A stretch of DNA of 64,000 bases from Beroe ovata (Eukaryota > Ctenophora > Nuda > Beroida > Beroidae): NCBI GenBank assembly GCA_946803715.1, contig CAMPET010000011.1:494941-558940 (forward strand), written 5' to 3'. Below, in pieces: positions 53,301 to 63,937 of the stretch. Under the pieces are notes generated by a model that saw nothing but the letters and a program-made list of their open reading frames with translations, was not told the origin of the DNA and searched no databases. The translations under genes were made by a program, and so were the position numbers. Numbering within the stretch: the stretch's first letter is position 1; each line of letters begins with the position of its first letter.

Positions 53301-53824
53301 GAGGGTGAGTACAGAGGGTGAGTACAGAGGCTGAGTATAGAGAATGAGTATAGAGGATGAGTATAGAGGATGAGTACAGAGGGTGAGTACAGAGGGTGAG
53401 TATAGAGTGTGGGTACAGAGGGTGAGTACAGAGCACTTACCCTCAGTTATCTCATAATTCCACAATTCGCATCCAAATATCCCGGTATAAAACTGTACTC
53501 CTATCATGAACAACTGTGCTTCTGTCACATCAAACCTGCGGATGTGTGATATTCTAAGTTCCAAATCATTGGTATATTGGTGACTGGTGAGTGAATGGAG
53601 CTGGAGGAAGCAACTGTCATCTGCAATCAGAGTCTCTGATTTAAGATGTCAGATTGAACACCACATTCTAAAAATAGCATCGTATAATGTAACAATCAAT
53701 AGCGGCTCCATATCTTCATTAATTGCAGTACACGGCAACATACTTAGCCACCAACGAACACACAGCGACACACGATCACAGCAACACTCGAACACAGCAA
53801 CACACACACACACACACANAAACC

Positions 53825-53889
<65 letters not shown>

Positions 53890-56800
53890 GCCACGGCATT
53901 ACGAAGTATCACACTTACTTCCCAAAGTGTAGCTCGCCTGACACCAATGTCTGCCAATGAGCAGAGTAGAACACCATGTTGCACGTGCAACACAGGTACA
54001 GAAACCACAAACTCGGTCCCAGATCTGCAGGAAGTGACGTCATTGCATTGCCTTATATGGGCATAAACTGTGCTACGTAAAATGGAATAAGTTAAAATAC
54101 GAGGTTCGAAATTGATAAAATCATATTAAGCTAACATTAACGTCAACATCAGTGTCCATAGCTGTATCATTAAACGGGATCTTTTTCTATGAAATAGCGT
54201 ACGTTTAGTGCGCAAAAACCTGTAGCTATTCCGTATGCTATGATGACAAATACAGTGGAGAACGCATCACACCCATGATCAAACAGTTCCCCGAGCGGTG
54301 ATGATGTTCCTGGGAGTTATTAATTAGTTAATTAATGAGTTAATTGATTACTTAGTGATACATCTGATTATCTGACTAATTAGCTTTCTACATGCGATAT
54401 TTTCCTAAGGATCTAAATTTTTAACCTAATGTTTGTGTTTATTTTGACTTCCTCTTTCATCGGTTTTTTGTGCAACGTGGCGCTGTTCTATAAATAACAC
54501 AATAATATTTTGGAAATAAGAAACCGGCTGAACGGGTCTTTGTCAATTTTATCTTTTTCTCGCGTGCAATATTGCAATAATATAATACATTGCAATATTG
54601 CAATAATGAGATTTACGTGATTTACATTGAGCCAGGTGATAAGAAAACCGTGCTGTTATTAAGAAATGCGCAGAATTCTCCACGAGTATTTCATGACTAC
54701 CTTTCGCAGGTCTTCAGAGATTCAGGGCCCAAGGACTGGGGAGAATTGAGTGTGCATGAAACGTCACAAAGACGCTGACACACAGACAAACACACACGCG
54801 CACACAAACACACACAGTACACACACACACAACATTCACAGTAGGTACACTCACACACAAACACACACACACATACACACAGACACACACAGACACAGAC
54901 ACACAGACACAGACACACTCACATGCACACACACATGCACACACACACATGCACACACACAGAGGGTTTAATGCGCATCACACTACTGTGCTCCGAGTTT
55001 ATACACTTTGGTCACATTGATTTGTACCTATCTACATTCATACTGCAAATGCACGAGATGTTTGGAAACCTATCAATTCTTAATACAGTACTTGAGGTTT
55101 AGGTTGCGGTCATTACGGTCACATTCATATTCTAAAATGTGAAACCTTTTGATGATGGTACAATTCTTCAAACTTTTCAATTTTCTTTTGATCAACTCTA
55201 CCTGAATCGAAAAACCGAGCATAACAATGCAACTACGCCCCCTGGCCTTGAATTCCGTTGATTCAATTTGAATAGATTCAAAACAGATCACTCCAATTAT
55301 GATACCTAACACAATTCAGCATAATTCATAATATTATTCAAACGATACATAATATTGTACCATTATGTCGGGTGATCAAAGGCAGCCACAACTCTCCCAA
55401 CCAAAGCATTTGTGTTCGCTTTTGTTACACGAAAAGTGTATCGAGTACAATTACTCATAATAATGCATGGCAGTATTCCAATGTGCGAGGTTGGCACAAT
55501 TCCAAATTCAAGAGTCATGTGAGCGTCCCAATTAATTGATAATGGGATCAGGGGGAGTAGGGTTAATTATCCGTGTTTATTACTCCATACACGAACACGT
55601 CATGATACATGAGGCAATGTGTATATCCAACCTTGAAAATGTCTTGGCTCGAATGAGAAAGTTAAACTTCCTCCGTGTTGCTCAGTTTCACTGTCACTCT
55701 TTGCAGTGAACCAGGGCTCACATATAATAAATTGTTGTGTCGATTCCATTTCCATACATAGGGAATAATAAGGGACACACGACGGCAGTCCAGATTTGGC
55801 ATTATTGAGATCTGCCATACAACCGCACTATTATTCCGGTATCATGGACCATAATCCCTTCCATTGGTGTAGGGCACTGTTAACAAGGTACAATCAAGGG
55901 TCAAGTTCTATTGAGTGGTATTGAGAGGGATTGCAGCAGCCAGTACCAACACCAAGCCAAACTGCTCTGAACTCATTAATCCAATCACACCACATCCACA
56001 TATTGCTGTGGTCAGACACTCCTTGAACATTCTCATACAGGGATAAGCCGAGCTATTGCTCCTTCATTAAACACCTGCTGTGTCTTCAGATACAATTAGT
56101 AATGGAATGGGGCCAAACATATATCCAGGCCAGTCTGGGCAGATTGCCAAATTTCATATTGAGTCAGTAAGTCTGTGTTATCAATATTATGTGAGACACC
56201 GGACACGTACAAAAACGTTGGTGTCTTCTCAAGAATTGGTGATTATTTCGGTCGAATTTTTATACATTCAGATGCTTAGATTGTAGTAAATTGATTAAAT
56301 GATGACAATATTTTGAATGAACATTGACGTAGGCTACGATCTAACTGCTTGATGGTTGACAGAATCAAACTATTTATTTATTTAATTCGATCTAACATTA
56401 ATTTAAATTTGTAGCTCAAACACCAACACTATCATTATATGTTTAGCTGTTGACGGCTGTTCTACATTTTCAATTAAACATGAACAAAGACAGCGTTGGT
56501 ATGTGGTGGAGTCAAAAACAACCCCACTCCTAGCTCAATGTCTAATTATTGCAATGAGAGGAGAAAAATTGGAAGATAGCCAACTCATTGACCTATCATG
56601 AGACATGTGGTTCTCTCACTGCTGCGAGTATGTTCAGTATTTGTGTGTTACAGCTGATAAGCCAGGTGTGGGACTCTGTGTCACATGATTAGCAGATTTC
56701 GTCCGGGGGTTCCCAATTTTTCTATCCATGACCTCACTACACCCATCCCCAATTTCCTTCCGCGATAATAAATCCACAGATAAGGAAATAGGAAGCATGC

Positions 56801-59137
56801 TATAGTGAGGGAGCATAGATGAGAATACTGAATAGTGGCAGTTAACTAGTCACGATTAAACGATTAAGTTGCTACTCACCGGTACGCCGAGCTTGTTTCC
56901 CGTCGATAGCATCCAAACTCTGGTAAAGGAAGAGACCCACTCCACAAGCAATGTATGCAAACGGCGGTGCCTGAGAGTGATTATTGTCAGGCGAAATTCC
57001 TCAATAAGATTGGGCAGGAGCTAGGCGGTGTTGATATTTGATGGCCCTTCACCTACATGATGATAGACTCAACGAAGTTACGAACTTAGTTAGGACCTTT
57101 CTGGTTTGGAGAAATATAAATTGAGCTTGCTAGAAATCGGGGTTATATTAAAGATGAGAGATTGTCAAAATCCTGTTACGCCGTTGTTAACTCTTCAATC
57201 CTGGCACGGTTTACCACTTCAATTAGATAATTGAGGAAAGGTATTTTGGAGTCATTTGTCGAGACATGGAATTTGTTTTAAAACGCGCGCGTGTGTGCTT
57301 ACATTTCGAGTAGTAACTAGAAAATTGGAACGGGATTGGAAGGTATGTACTACGTACATTTTCCATAAAACATACGTAGACATGTAGTGTAAGCGATGGT
57401 CAAAATTGAAGTCTGTACATCAGTGATGAAATACCTAGTGCTGATTGTTCGTTACATATGTCCAGTGTGCGAAGACGTCTACAATGGGATGCATATTTCG
57501 TGCATATATTCTACAAAAATGAATATTTCACACAGCTAAAATGTATATCCCAGCCCGAAGGTAAAAACTTCTATTGGGATCGATCAAATAAAATATTACT
57601 CAAATCTACACTCCTCTACATTTAAGCCAGCCCATGCAAATATGCCACATCAATAATCCCCCTCATTCCACTGCCATCCCTGCCTTCCCTCATCTGAACC
57701 TTTGCGGAGTAACTGCACATTTCCCGGACTCAACACATTATCGATAGGATTCACGTCACTATTCCTCAGCAACTGAATTTCTCCAGGCTTCTCCCCCTCC
57801 TTTCCGCCCAGTAGCACCCTCCTGCAATGCTGATGTTTGAAACACGTGTAATACTCGACAGTATCCTGGCAACGATCATTCTCATCCCTTTTCCAGGATC
57901 GATATTTCTGTCTGCAGTCCATGCCACATTCCTCCTCAACATAGCGTCCCTGACAAGCTGTCTGAGCAAGGTTGAAGAGGGGTGACGGGTCACATGCAAA
58001 CTCTCCACACGGCGCAGGGCAGTCGCCATCATCCCTTCTCCAGTTGTAACGGCCGGGAGGCATGCCTTTTTTCCGGCACCAACCCACAAACACCCACCGT
58101 CCACACGAACTACAGTCGTAAGTCTCAGAGGGGGTGCCGATGTTTGCAGATGCGGGGGTGTAAAGCGTGTAGTCAATACTGCACATCCCACCAATACAAT
58201 CTTTCTCTAGCAGTGTGATGAAACAATTGCCACTGTATTTCGTGAAGATGAGTGACTTCTCCTTACATTCGGCATCGCAAATCCCATATGGTACCTCGCC
58301 CGAACAGGCATTGGTTGTATCACATACTTGAGCAGGACACTGGACAGGATCACAGTTGTCACGGTCTGTAAGAGTCCGGGTATACAGGATACCAGACTTT
58401 CCAAAAGACGTACATTCCGAGCCGAGAACAGCTTCAAATCTCCCACATCCCTCGCAATCTATCATGGTCGATGAGGAAGTGGCAATAGGAAAGAGGTGAA
58501 TGAATAGGATAAACATACCAGGCAACATTTCAGAAGCGGCTGCAAATCCGGGTAAGCAACTTGTGTGAGTGAAAATTGTCTCAGTTGAGTTGTTGTGCTT
58601 TGAAGTTTAACACGTGATGGTGCACATGAATATTTATTGGGTGGCAGCAAATTGTTGTTTTGACAGGCAATATTGTTATGACTACTTTATACTACTGCTA
58701 AATATCAGATGTTTGCATAGAATATAATCAAAAACATGATACCATGGTAAGTCATCACCAGCAAACTTACTGTGGCATGGCCATTACTGCTGTAGTAAAC
58801 CAAGATGAGAGTTGTGGACACATTGATGATGAGTCCCACTAATGTTATCATGTTAGGTGCAAGCCATATGGGAACTCTTTCCACTAGCCAGCACCAAAAT
58901 ACCTGCAATGGTTATTGGTAAACTTATTCATCCATTATTGCAAAATATCTATACAATAAGATGCAAGTAGTTAATAGAGCTGCAAGCTCCATTGAAACAA
59001 ACATTCAACATTGAAAAGACCTGCATATATGGATCCAGGATCGTTTTTCCAGAACTTTTGTAGATATGACGACGTAGGTTTTCCAATTGAAATTGATTGA
59101 GGATACAGTTGGTTGTTGATTCATTCTTAGTCTTCAT
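47323..59137 (-). CDS. CEPT1-like: Choline/ethanolamine phosphotransferase (CEPT1/CHPT1-like)
   Basis: Eleven exons, 463 aa: 59021-59137, 58771-58902, 56880-56970, 54220-54309, 53919-54024, 53441-53535, 53041-53165, 52059-52217, 48586-48714, 47673-47768, 47323-47574. All phases match (1392 nt). The CDP-alcohol phosphotransferase signature DGx2ARx8Gx3Dx3D is intact: [18 protein letters not shown] continued by DHGCD. Flanking blocks [52 protein letters not shown] and VAHMTKSPP are typical of the family. It is a multi-pass ER/Golgi membrane enzyme that joins CDP-choline or CDP-ethanolamine to diacylglycerol, the last step of the Kennedy pathway. The C-terminus is a Ser/Arg-rich tail unlike vertebrate forms. 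Exons 6 and 7 occur twice (second copies 52627-52719 partial and 52419-52543) around the N at 52720. Intron 2 holds an intronless gene. Confidence 0.93.
48715..52058. other. CEPT1-like intron 8: repeats, no gene
   Basis: A 3.3-kb intron with GACACCAGTA-type repeats (about 49430-49500), a CA array (49600-49690) and a 0.54-kb tandem repeat (49965-51310). The identical 67-codon frames at 50168 and 50712 arise from this tandem repeat. Confidence 0.6.
49965..51310. repeat. About 0.54-kb tandem repeat, 2.5 copies
   Basis: Units start GCGTCGTAAGTGCCAGT at about 49965, 50498 and 51041. Units 1 and 2 look nearly identical apart from about 11 extra bases near the start of unit 2; unit 3 is shorter and more diverged. 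No terminal inverted repeats or transposase were seen. Confidence 0.9.
52419..52543 (-). pseudogene. Second copy of CEPT1-like exon 7
   Basis: 125 bp encoding the same [22 protein letters not shown] segment as 53041-53165, with acceptor and donor intact. In the genome as written, exon 7 would be present twice in tandem. The intron next to this copy lacks the 13-bp minisatellite seen beside the other, so the two copies look like two alleles of different repeat length. Confidence 0.75.
52627..52719 (-). pseudogene. Second, truncated copy of CEPT1-like exon 6
   Basis: Matches the 3' part of exon 6 (53441-53535) nearly base for base, including the donor, but runs into the N at 52720. Together with 52419-52543 it duplicates exons 6-7. 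Probably an unmerged allele. Confidence 0.75.
52727..52840. repeat. Triplicated start of CEPT1-like exon 8
   Basis: Three units of about 43 bp with GGGGACAGGACTGATGTGTCC and TGGGGGAAATGGGGT. They resemble the exon-8 acceptor region (52200-52225). Confidence 0.75.
53200..53433. repeat. 13-bp minisatellite, about 18 copies
   Basis: Unit GRTGAGTAYAGAG, 234 bp in total, filling most of CEPT1-like intron 6 (53166-53440). Open frames across it encode only a repeated [12 protein letters not shown]-type peptide. Confidence 0.95.
53800..53887. repeat. CA microsatellite with 1-N gap at 53819
   Basis: (CA)n run in the intron between CEPT1-like exons 5 and 6. Confidence 0.9.
54779..54964. repeat. CA-rich microsatellite
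   Basis: Interrupted ACACAGAC/ACACAC array in CEPT1-like intron 3 (54310-56879). The rest of that intron is AT-rich with no recognisable exon. Confidence 0.85.
57650..58528 (-). CDS. Secreted Cys-rich protein with duplicated domain, intronless
   Basis: A 292-residue uninterrupted frame inside intron 2 (56971-58770) of the CEPT1-like gene, same strand. The start [20 protein letters not shown] is a convincing signal peptide; there is no later membrane segment. The body consists of two related halves. Half 1 (about 24-110) begins [19 protein letters not shown] and half 2 (about 138-228) begins [17 protein letters not shown]. Both then show G..R..D.DC.P..C....CD....AC.G......C...C..K and a final pair of cysteines. 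A short Arg/Gly-rich tail follows with two QLLR motifs. The spacing loosely recalls thrombospondin type-1-like Cys modules but the WSxW core is not evident, so I leave it unnamed. Confidence 0.8.
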   Translation of the reverse strand: MLPGMFILFIHLFPIATSSSTMIDCEGCGRFEAVLGSECTSFGKSGILYTRTLTDRDNCDPVQCPAQVCDTTNACSGEVPYGICDAECKEKSLIFTKYSGNCFITLLEKDCIGGMCSIDYTLYTPASANIGTPSETYDCSSCGRWVFVGWCRKKGMPPGRYNWRRDDGDCPAPCGEFACDPSPLFNLAQTACQGRYVEEECGMDCRQKYRSWKRDENDRCQDTVEYYTCFKHQHCRRVLLGGKEGEKPGEIQLLRNSDVNPIDNVLSPGNVQLLRKGSDEGRQGWQWNEGDY

Positions 59138-59413
59138 AGCTCACTCTATACTAAAGATATTGATATCATTTATCAAATGACAGATTAACTATTTGGGAAT
59201 CTTTCATAACATAAGTCCTGAAACACAGAAAATATTATGCACCTACCTATAATAACAAGATTAAACCATATGTTTTAGGAGAATAACTTTTTGCAACAAA
59301 AGAAATATTGAATAAATATAATCTTTGATTAGAAAGTCCTACAATCCTAGACTGCAAATTTTTCACTTCTAATAGCATAGCAGAATAGGATCTAAACGTT
59401 GTACTGTTCTCTT

Positions 59414-59450
59414 ATCATTGATGAGCCAAACTTTAAGCCCAACAAGTCAT
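59414..59450 (-). promoter_or_regulatory. SECIS element of the selenoprotein W gene
   Basis: On the minus strand, 41 nt after the TAA, the transcript reads AUGA (59450-59447), then C UUGUUGGGCU, an apical loop UAAAGUU with the AA pair, GGCUCAUCAA, and UGAU (59417-59414). The two arms pair over 9-10 bp (UUG-CAA, UGGGCU-GGCUCA with one U.U). AUGA opposite UGAU is the non-canonical SECIS quartet, and the 11-12 nt from quartet to AA fits the usual spacing. Flanking GUUC/GAAC can extend the basal helix. Confidence 0.88.
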
Positions 59451-59490
59451 CAAGTGAGGAACAATAGCAGTCAAATCCCAGTAAGTAAAT

Positions 59491-59772
59491 TTATAAGATA
59501 GAGCAGCTGGACTCTTGTAGCTTTATCTCTGGTATTGGTTGATTATTAGATAATGCTTCAATAGCTTTTGAGATATCTTCATAGCAAGGAAAATTTCCTG
59601 TCTCGAGTTTGCTGAAAATGAGCTTGCCATCTACAACAACTTCAAAACTAGAGGATCTTCCAACTTTTCCAGAGCACTCAGCTGAAGAGACATTCTCCCT
59701 AATGGTTGTTGCAAGTTGCCTATACTTTGGGGCGTACCCTCAGGCACCACAATACTCCACCTCCACTTTCAT
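59491..59772 (-). CDS. SELENOW: Selenoprotein W (UGA at codon 11 read as Sec)
   Basis: A single exon of 94 codons including the stop, interrupted only by an in-frame TGA at 59742-59740. Reading that as selenocysteine (U) gives MKVEVEYCGAUGYAPKYRQL at the N-terminus, the Rdx-family CxxU redox motif, then SFEVVVDGKLIFSKLETG, which matches the F.V.V.G.LI.SK segment of vertebrate SELENOW. The protein is 93 residues, close to the usual 87-90. A SECIS hairpin lies directly downstream, which makes Sec insertion likely. SELENOW is a small cytosolic thioredoxin-fold oxidoreductase. It is upstream of, and on the same strand as, the CEPT1-like gene (354 bp between its stop and that ATG). Confidence 0.96.
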
Positions 59773-60189
59773 AGCTCTAAATCTTGATTTTGTACTCTAT
59801 GTACAGCTATCCTGTGTGCGTGAAGTTGAATAGCCATTATTGGTATATAGGAAATATGCATTCCGCCAATAGTAAAATTAAACAACTTGGTTATTTGTGG
59901 TGAATGAATCCAAAAGGTTTATATAAATGCTGTCATTTGCATTCATGACCTCACATGCTGCCCATTGACCTCAGTATCAAAGGATCTTATTTATTATTTT
60001 TATCTGTAGTTGGATGACATTATCACTGCCGCATATTATTGTAGTAGAACAGAATAGAGTCCAAATAGAATAGAATTGAATTGAATTGAATTGAATTGAG
60101 TAATATCCAAATAACCCACAGAGAAATAGCATACAAAAAATTGACCCATATCAAATATAGAAATTAGTGATTATTAACCAAGAGAAACA

Positions 60190-60740
60190 CTGAGTAGAAC
60201 AGTTCACTGAGTAGAACAGGGGCAGGGGCGCGCAACTTGAACGTGTGCACACAATTTTACAAAATTATCATATGCCACATTTCTAATTATTTCGAATCGG
60301 ATCGCGCGCGGCTTTACACTTTTAAACAGATACCAAAAGCATTTTGTAGGATTTTACCCTACCGTCGGTGCGCGCGATTTTCAATCCGCCCCTTGCCAGG
60401 GATAAAATCCCGCCAGCAAGGGTAGGGTGAAATCCTACAAAAAAGCATTCAGTTAATCAGTTCACCCGCGACAAAGTTGTTTTTGCGTTGCGCGACTCAA
60501 ATATCTTCTCGCGCGCGCCGCGCTCGTGCCTTCGTCCGGGCCGTGGTTCTTTATGTCATTTCAGATCTGATCGCGATCAGAGATTGTAAAATTTCTTTTT
60601 ACCCTTCCTGGCCTTTCGATGAAGGCGCGCGCGCAGCGCCGCGCGCGAGAAACAGAGGTCAGATAAAATCTGACAAGCGCGGCGCTGACGGTAAAGAAAA
60701 ACTCCTCAAGATCAGAGTCGAGAGTAAAGTAAAGGCGCGC
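60190..60740. repeat. GC-rich dispersed repeat, copy 4, interrupted by MITE
   Basis: GAGTAGAACAGGGGCAGGGGCG with CGCAACTTGAACGTGTGCAC at 60220-60252 matches copies 1 and 3. TTGCGTTGCGCGACTCAAATA at 60482-60502 and the GCGCGAGAAACAGAGGTCAGAT stretch with AAAATCTGAC at 60645-60680 match other copies. The MITE sits between these parts with its own target duplication, so it may have inserted into an older repeat. Confidence 0.75.
60335..60449. mobile_element. MITE with TTGTAGGATTTTACC inverted ends, copy 2
   Basis: A 97-bp element (60344-60440) with the same ends as the copy at 5065-5158 (TTGTAGGATTTTACCCTACC / GGTAGGGTGAAATCCTACAA) and the same interior (GTCGGTGCGCGCGATTTTCA). It is flanked by a perfect 9-bp target duplication AAAAGCATT (60335-60343 and 60441-60449). 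Confidence 0.93.
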
Positions 60741-61578
60741 ATCGCCGACAAGTAGACAGATGAAATTCGATTTAAATGAGTTAGTTTCATTTGAGACCAA
60801 CTTGTGTGCCATGAAAAATGTAAAATACTGTGGAATGAGTCTCATTATTGTTATTTCCATCAAATTCAACGTCATAGTATGATATCTCGGGAAAATTCAT
60901 TTAGTGGAACAAGTCTAACTTTAAGTTTAAAGTGAGCCCTAATTTCGAACCTGTCAAGAAATCTTCTCAGCTATTGAAGTTTATTTGCCCCTTATGATGG
61001 GTAGTCTCTCCAGATTTTTACTCACAATCTCTATCCAGTGAGCAAACTTCAAGAGAACTGCTTTCTTATTCAATAGCCTGGCCACTATGTAAAATCTTGT
61101 CCGTCATTTGTAAGCCACTTATACATTGTTTGCAATTTTCAAATTGTTGCCAGAAATTAAGTCTTTTTGTGCTCAATTTCAATTTGTGCTCAATTTCATA
61201 TTCAAACTATGACAGGATTCTGGTAATATACTGCTGTATGGCCTTCCTTGATGCCACTGTTTGACAATAGGTAATGTGTTGAATGTCATGAATTTGATGA
61301 ACACTTTGCTATCTATTATATCTATTTGATAGTAGAGGTGGTTATTTTGAGATCATTTCAGTGAAAAGATATTCAGTAACGATGATTTGAAGAGTTGAAC
61401 AGAGTACAAAATGTCAATTGCCTCAATGTCAATTCATTCAAACTCTGAAACAAGAAGTATACCACATCTGTCAGAAATAGAAAAGTATGATGTCATTCTC
61501 GCAACCCCATTTCATACTTATATTTGGCTCTTTTTTATTTCAGCTTTTTGATCAATGAAATTGACTATCAACCCATAG

Positions 61579-63937
61579 ATCTGAAGCCAGGATAAAATCA
61601 TTGCAAGCTGAAAAGAGAAAGTTGGAACAAGACATAACAAAAGAGAAACTTATTTCGTCAAGGTATATCATCAAGATAACAAGGGCATAACAGCATAATT
61701 CAAATCTTCTCATGCTGGGTACGATCTACTAATAAGTTGCAGCTGGTCCATGTCATGAAAGAATGTGGAAATAGAAGATACACTTCATCATCTTTAGTGA
61801 TCATTAATCAACAATCTTTGCAGATTAGAACAGAAGGTCACACTTTTGGAAAATGATCTGGTGGCTAAAGGGGATGAACTCAGTGTGTACAAGGAACAGT
61901 TGAACATCTGTGAGACTAATTTATATGAGACAAAACTCAGGAGTAAAGATGAAATTAGCAAACTCAGGTTCAATAATTCCCATATTGTGAACACTCATTC
62001 AGTCTGTACTGAGTTTGGTTGATAACTTTGTTCCCATGATCCAGAGACAAGCGTGAGATGACAGAAGCTCTTGAAGCTACGATCATCAAGCAGAATGCGC
62101 TTTGCGATGAGCTTGAGGAAAAGTGTAGTAAACTGCAAGAGGAATGTGCCAACTTATCTTCTCATAACAGGTAATTATCGTCTTTTTAACCCGTAATCCT
62201 AATCATCACGAAAAAGGCTTGCTGCAATGAAGCAATTTTATATAGGGCAGAGAATTGTAAAAAGTAGATGAGACCAGTACCTCAACCAAGTTTAAATCAC
62301 TTACCTTTTCATCTAAGTACGTATTTTAGGTTTCAATGACTGATTGAATACCAAAAACTTGTAGCCATTCAAAATTCATTCCTGAATACTTATTACGTAG
62401 TTCCAATCTAATCAATTACTGCCATTCAAGCTCTTAATTGCCAAATGTAATTTGTAAATTGAATAGAATTATATTCATAAAATTTGATACGACTCCAGAC
62501 ATCAAATGCTATGCTGAATTATCGTTCTCAAATTGATGTGTAATCAATAGTCTCAAAATATGACATTAATTGCTCCAATCCGTAACCAGCTTTTCGTCAC
62601 GCTCCCTTTTCAACAAATTGTTATAATATTTTTCACATTTCTAATTGCACGACGACATGCATGATAACATGACACCCTCATGAAGGGGCATACTTTGTAT
62701 CTTTCACCGCGGTTAGTTACCATGGTAACGCAACCTGTACCAGTGTCCCTTAGGTGGCTTATATTACCACGCGTTGCCATAGCGACACTTGACTCTCACT
62801 ATCAGATCCAGTGTTGCTGCTTCCTCTTTGCTCTATCACCTTCAACGTTTTCATGACTAATTGTATGTTCCATGATAGTGGATCTGAGTTAAATGTTATC
62901 TGCATTCGCTTTGTGCGTGCGTGTGTGTGTGCAGAAGTGTGCTTGTTTATTAGTGCGCATTCTGTGAAGTAGGTATTCAGTGGAATGAACTCCTGAGTTA
63001 AAGCAAGGATCGTACTTGTAAAAACTCTAAATTTTTAGAGTCATTCGTGCTTTCGTTGACCATTTCCAGTGAAGATGCTCATATTTTCATGGACAGTTTT
63101 GTGTGTTATTTGTCGATCGCTCAATTGCTTACTCCAATCTTGTAATGTCTTCTAGTGTACGAAGGCTGAAATAATCTCCCTTTGTATTCATATCCCTGAA
63201 TAACTCTCCAAATATTCTGCTCAAACACAAGGAAATATTTTGTAGAGTTCTCCAAGAGGAAAACGACAAGCTCCACTCGCGGGTAACGGAACAGAGTGAC
63301 GTCATGTACTCGCGTGATCTTGCGAGGGAGGAAACGAGGAGGAAGATATCCGACCTCAGCAAGGATATCCAGAAACTCAAGTAAGTAATTCAACTCAAGT
63401 AAGTAATTCAACTCAAGTAAGTAACTCAATTACCGCTTAGTTTTCTCTCTTAATTCAACTTTTGGGTATTGATCCGTAGGATTCATATTCCTTGAGTTGT
63501 GAAGTACAGCCTGGTTGTCTTCTAGTTTCTTGAAAAAGTTCGATAGCGTCCCTTCATTTTCTAAGCTACGGTGTCGTTCGAAGGATTTCATCCTTAACTA
63601 ATGAATGTGTTGACAGTTGTTGTTCATTATAGATTTGAATTGGAAGATGCACAAACAGAGAACACCACACTCAAAGCGAAGCAGCGTGACTATGAGGAGG
63701 CACTCATCAAATCTGATGGTGAGTCATCTAAACAATTCATATGATTAGGTTATCAAGATTTTGTGCCGAACTAAATCATGCGACATTCAATCTAAGCATA
63801 AAAACATTTCCTTGTGTTCAGGTTCACTAAACTACACACGTGAGTGTGCTGAGGAGGAGGCGGACAAGGCGAACAGGAAGATAGCTGAACTTAACCATCT
63901 TGTTAGAGATTTGGAGCAGGAGAGAAGACAGCTGGAG
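61579..63937 (+). CDS. Coiled-coil protein, partial (runs off right edge)
   Basis: Six consecutive exons, 61579-61662, 61824-61967, 62045-62170, 63246-63380, 63633-63718 and 63822-63937, join in frame (phases 2, 2, 2, 2, 1, 0). The last donor (GAG|GTGAGT) points beyond the window. The translation is almost pure charged heptad-like coiled coil: KSLQAEKRKLEQDITKEKL, KVTLLENDLVAKGDELSVYK, LCDELEEKCSKLQEECANL, RKISDLSKDIQKLK and KIAELNHLVRDLEQERRQLE. The first exon begins mid-codon, so at least one upstream exon is missing from this model. No catalytic or named domain is visible, so I do not assign a family. Candidates are cytoskeletal, kinase-associated or centrosomal coiled-coil proteins. Most donors are AG|GT in phase 2, a regular pattern that supports the chain. 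Confidence 0.8.

Larger units (their letters stand above)
59773..61578. other. Intergenic with MITE and GC-rich repeat
   Basis: Divergent region between SELENOW (minus) and the coiled-coil gene (plus). It contains GC-rich repeat blocks (about 60190-60260 and 60470-60740) and the MITE at 60335-60449. The rest is AT-rich. Confidence 0.55.

Noticed and set aside
53154-53564. Repetitive [12 protein letters not shown]-type protein
   Set aside because: It is the translation of the 13-bp minisatellite plus the true CEPT1-like exon 6.
59609-59833. 74-codon plus-strand frame
   Set aside because: It is the antisense shadow of the selenoprotein W gene.
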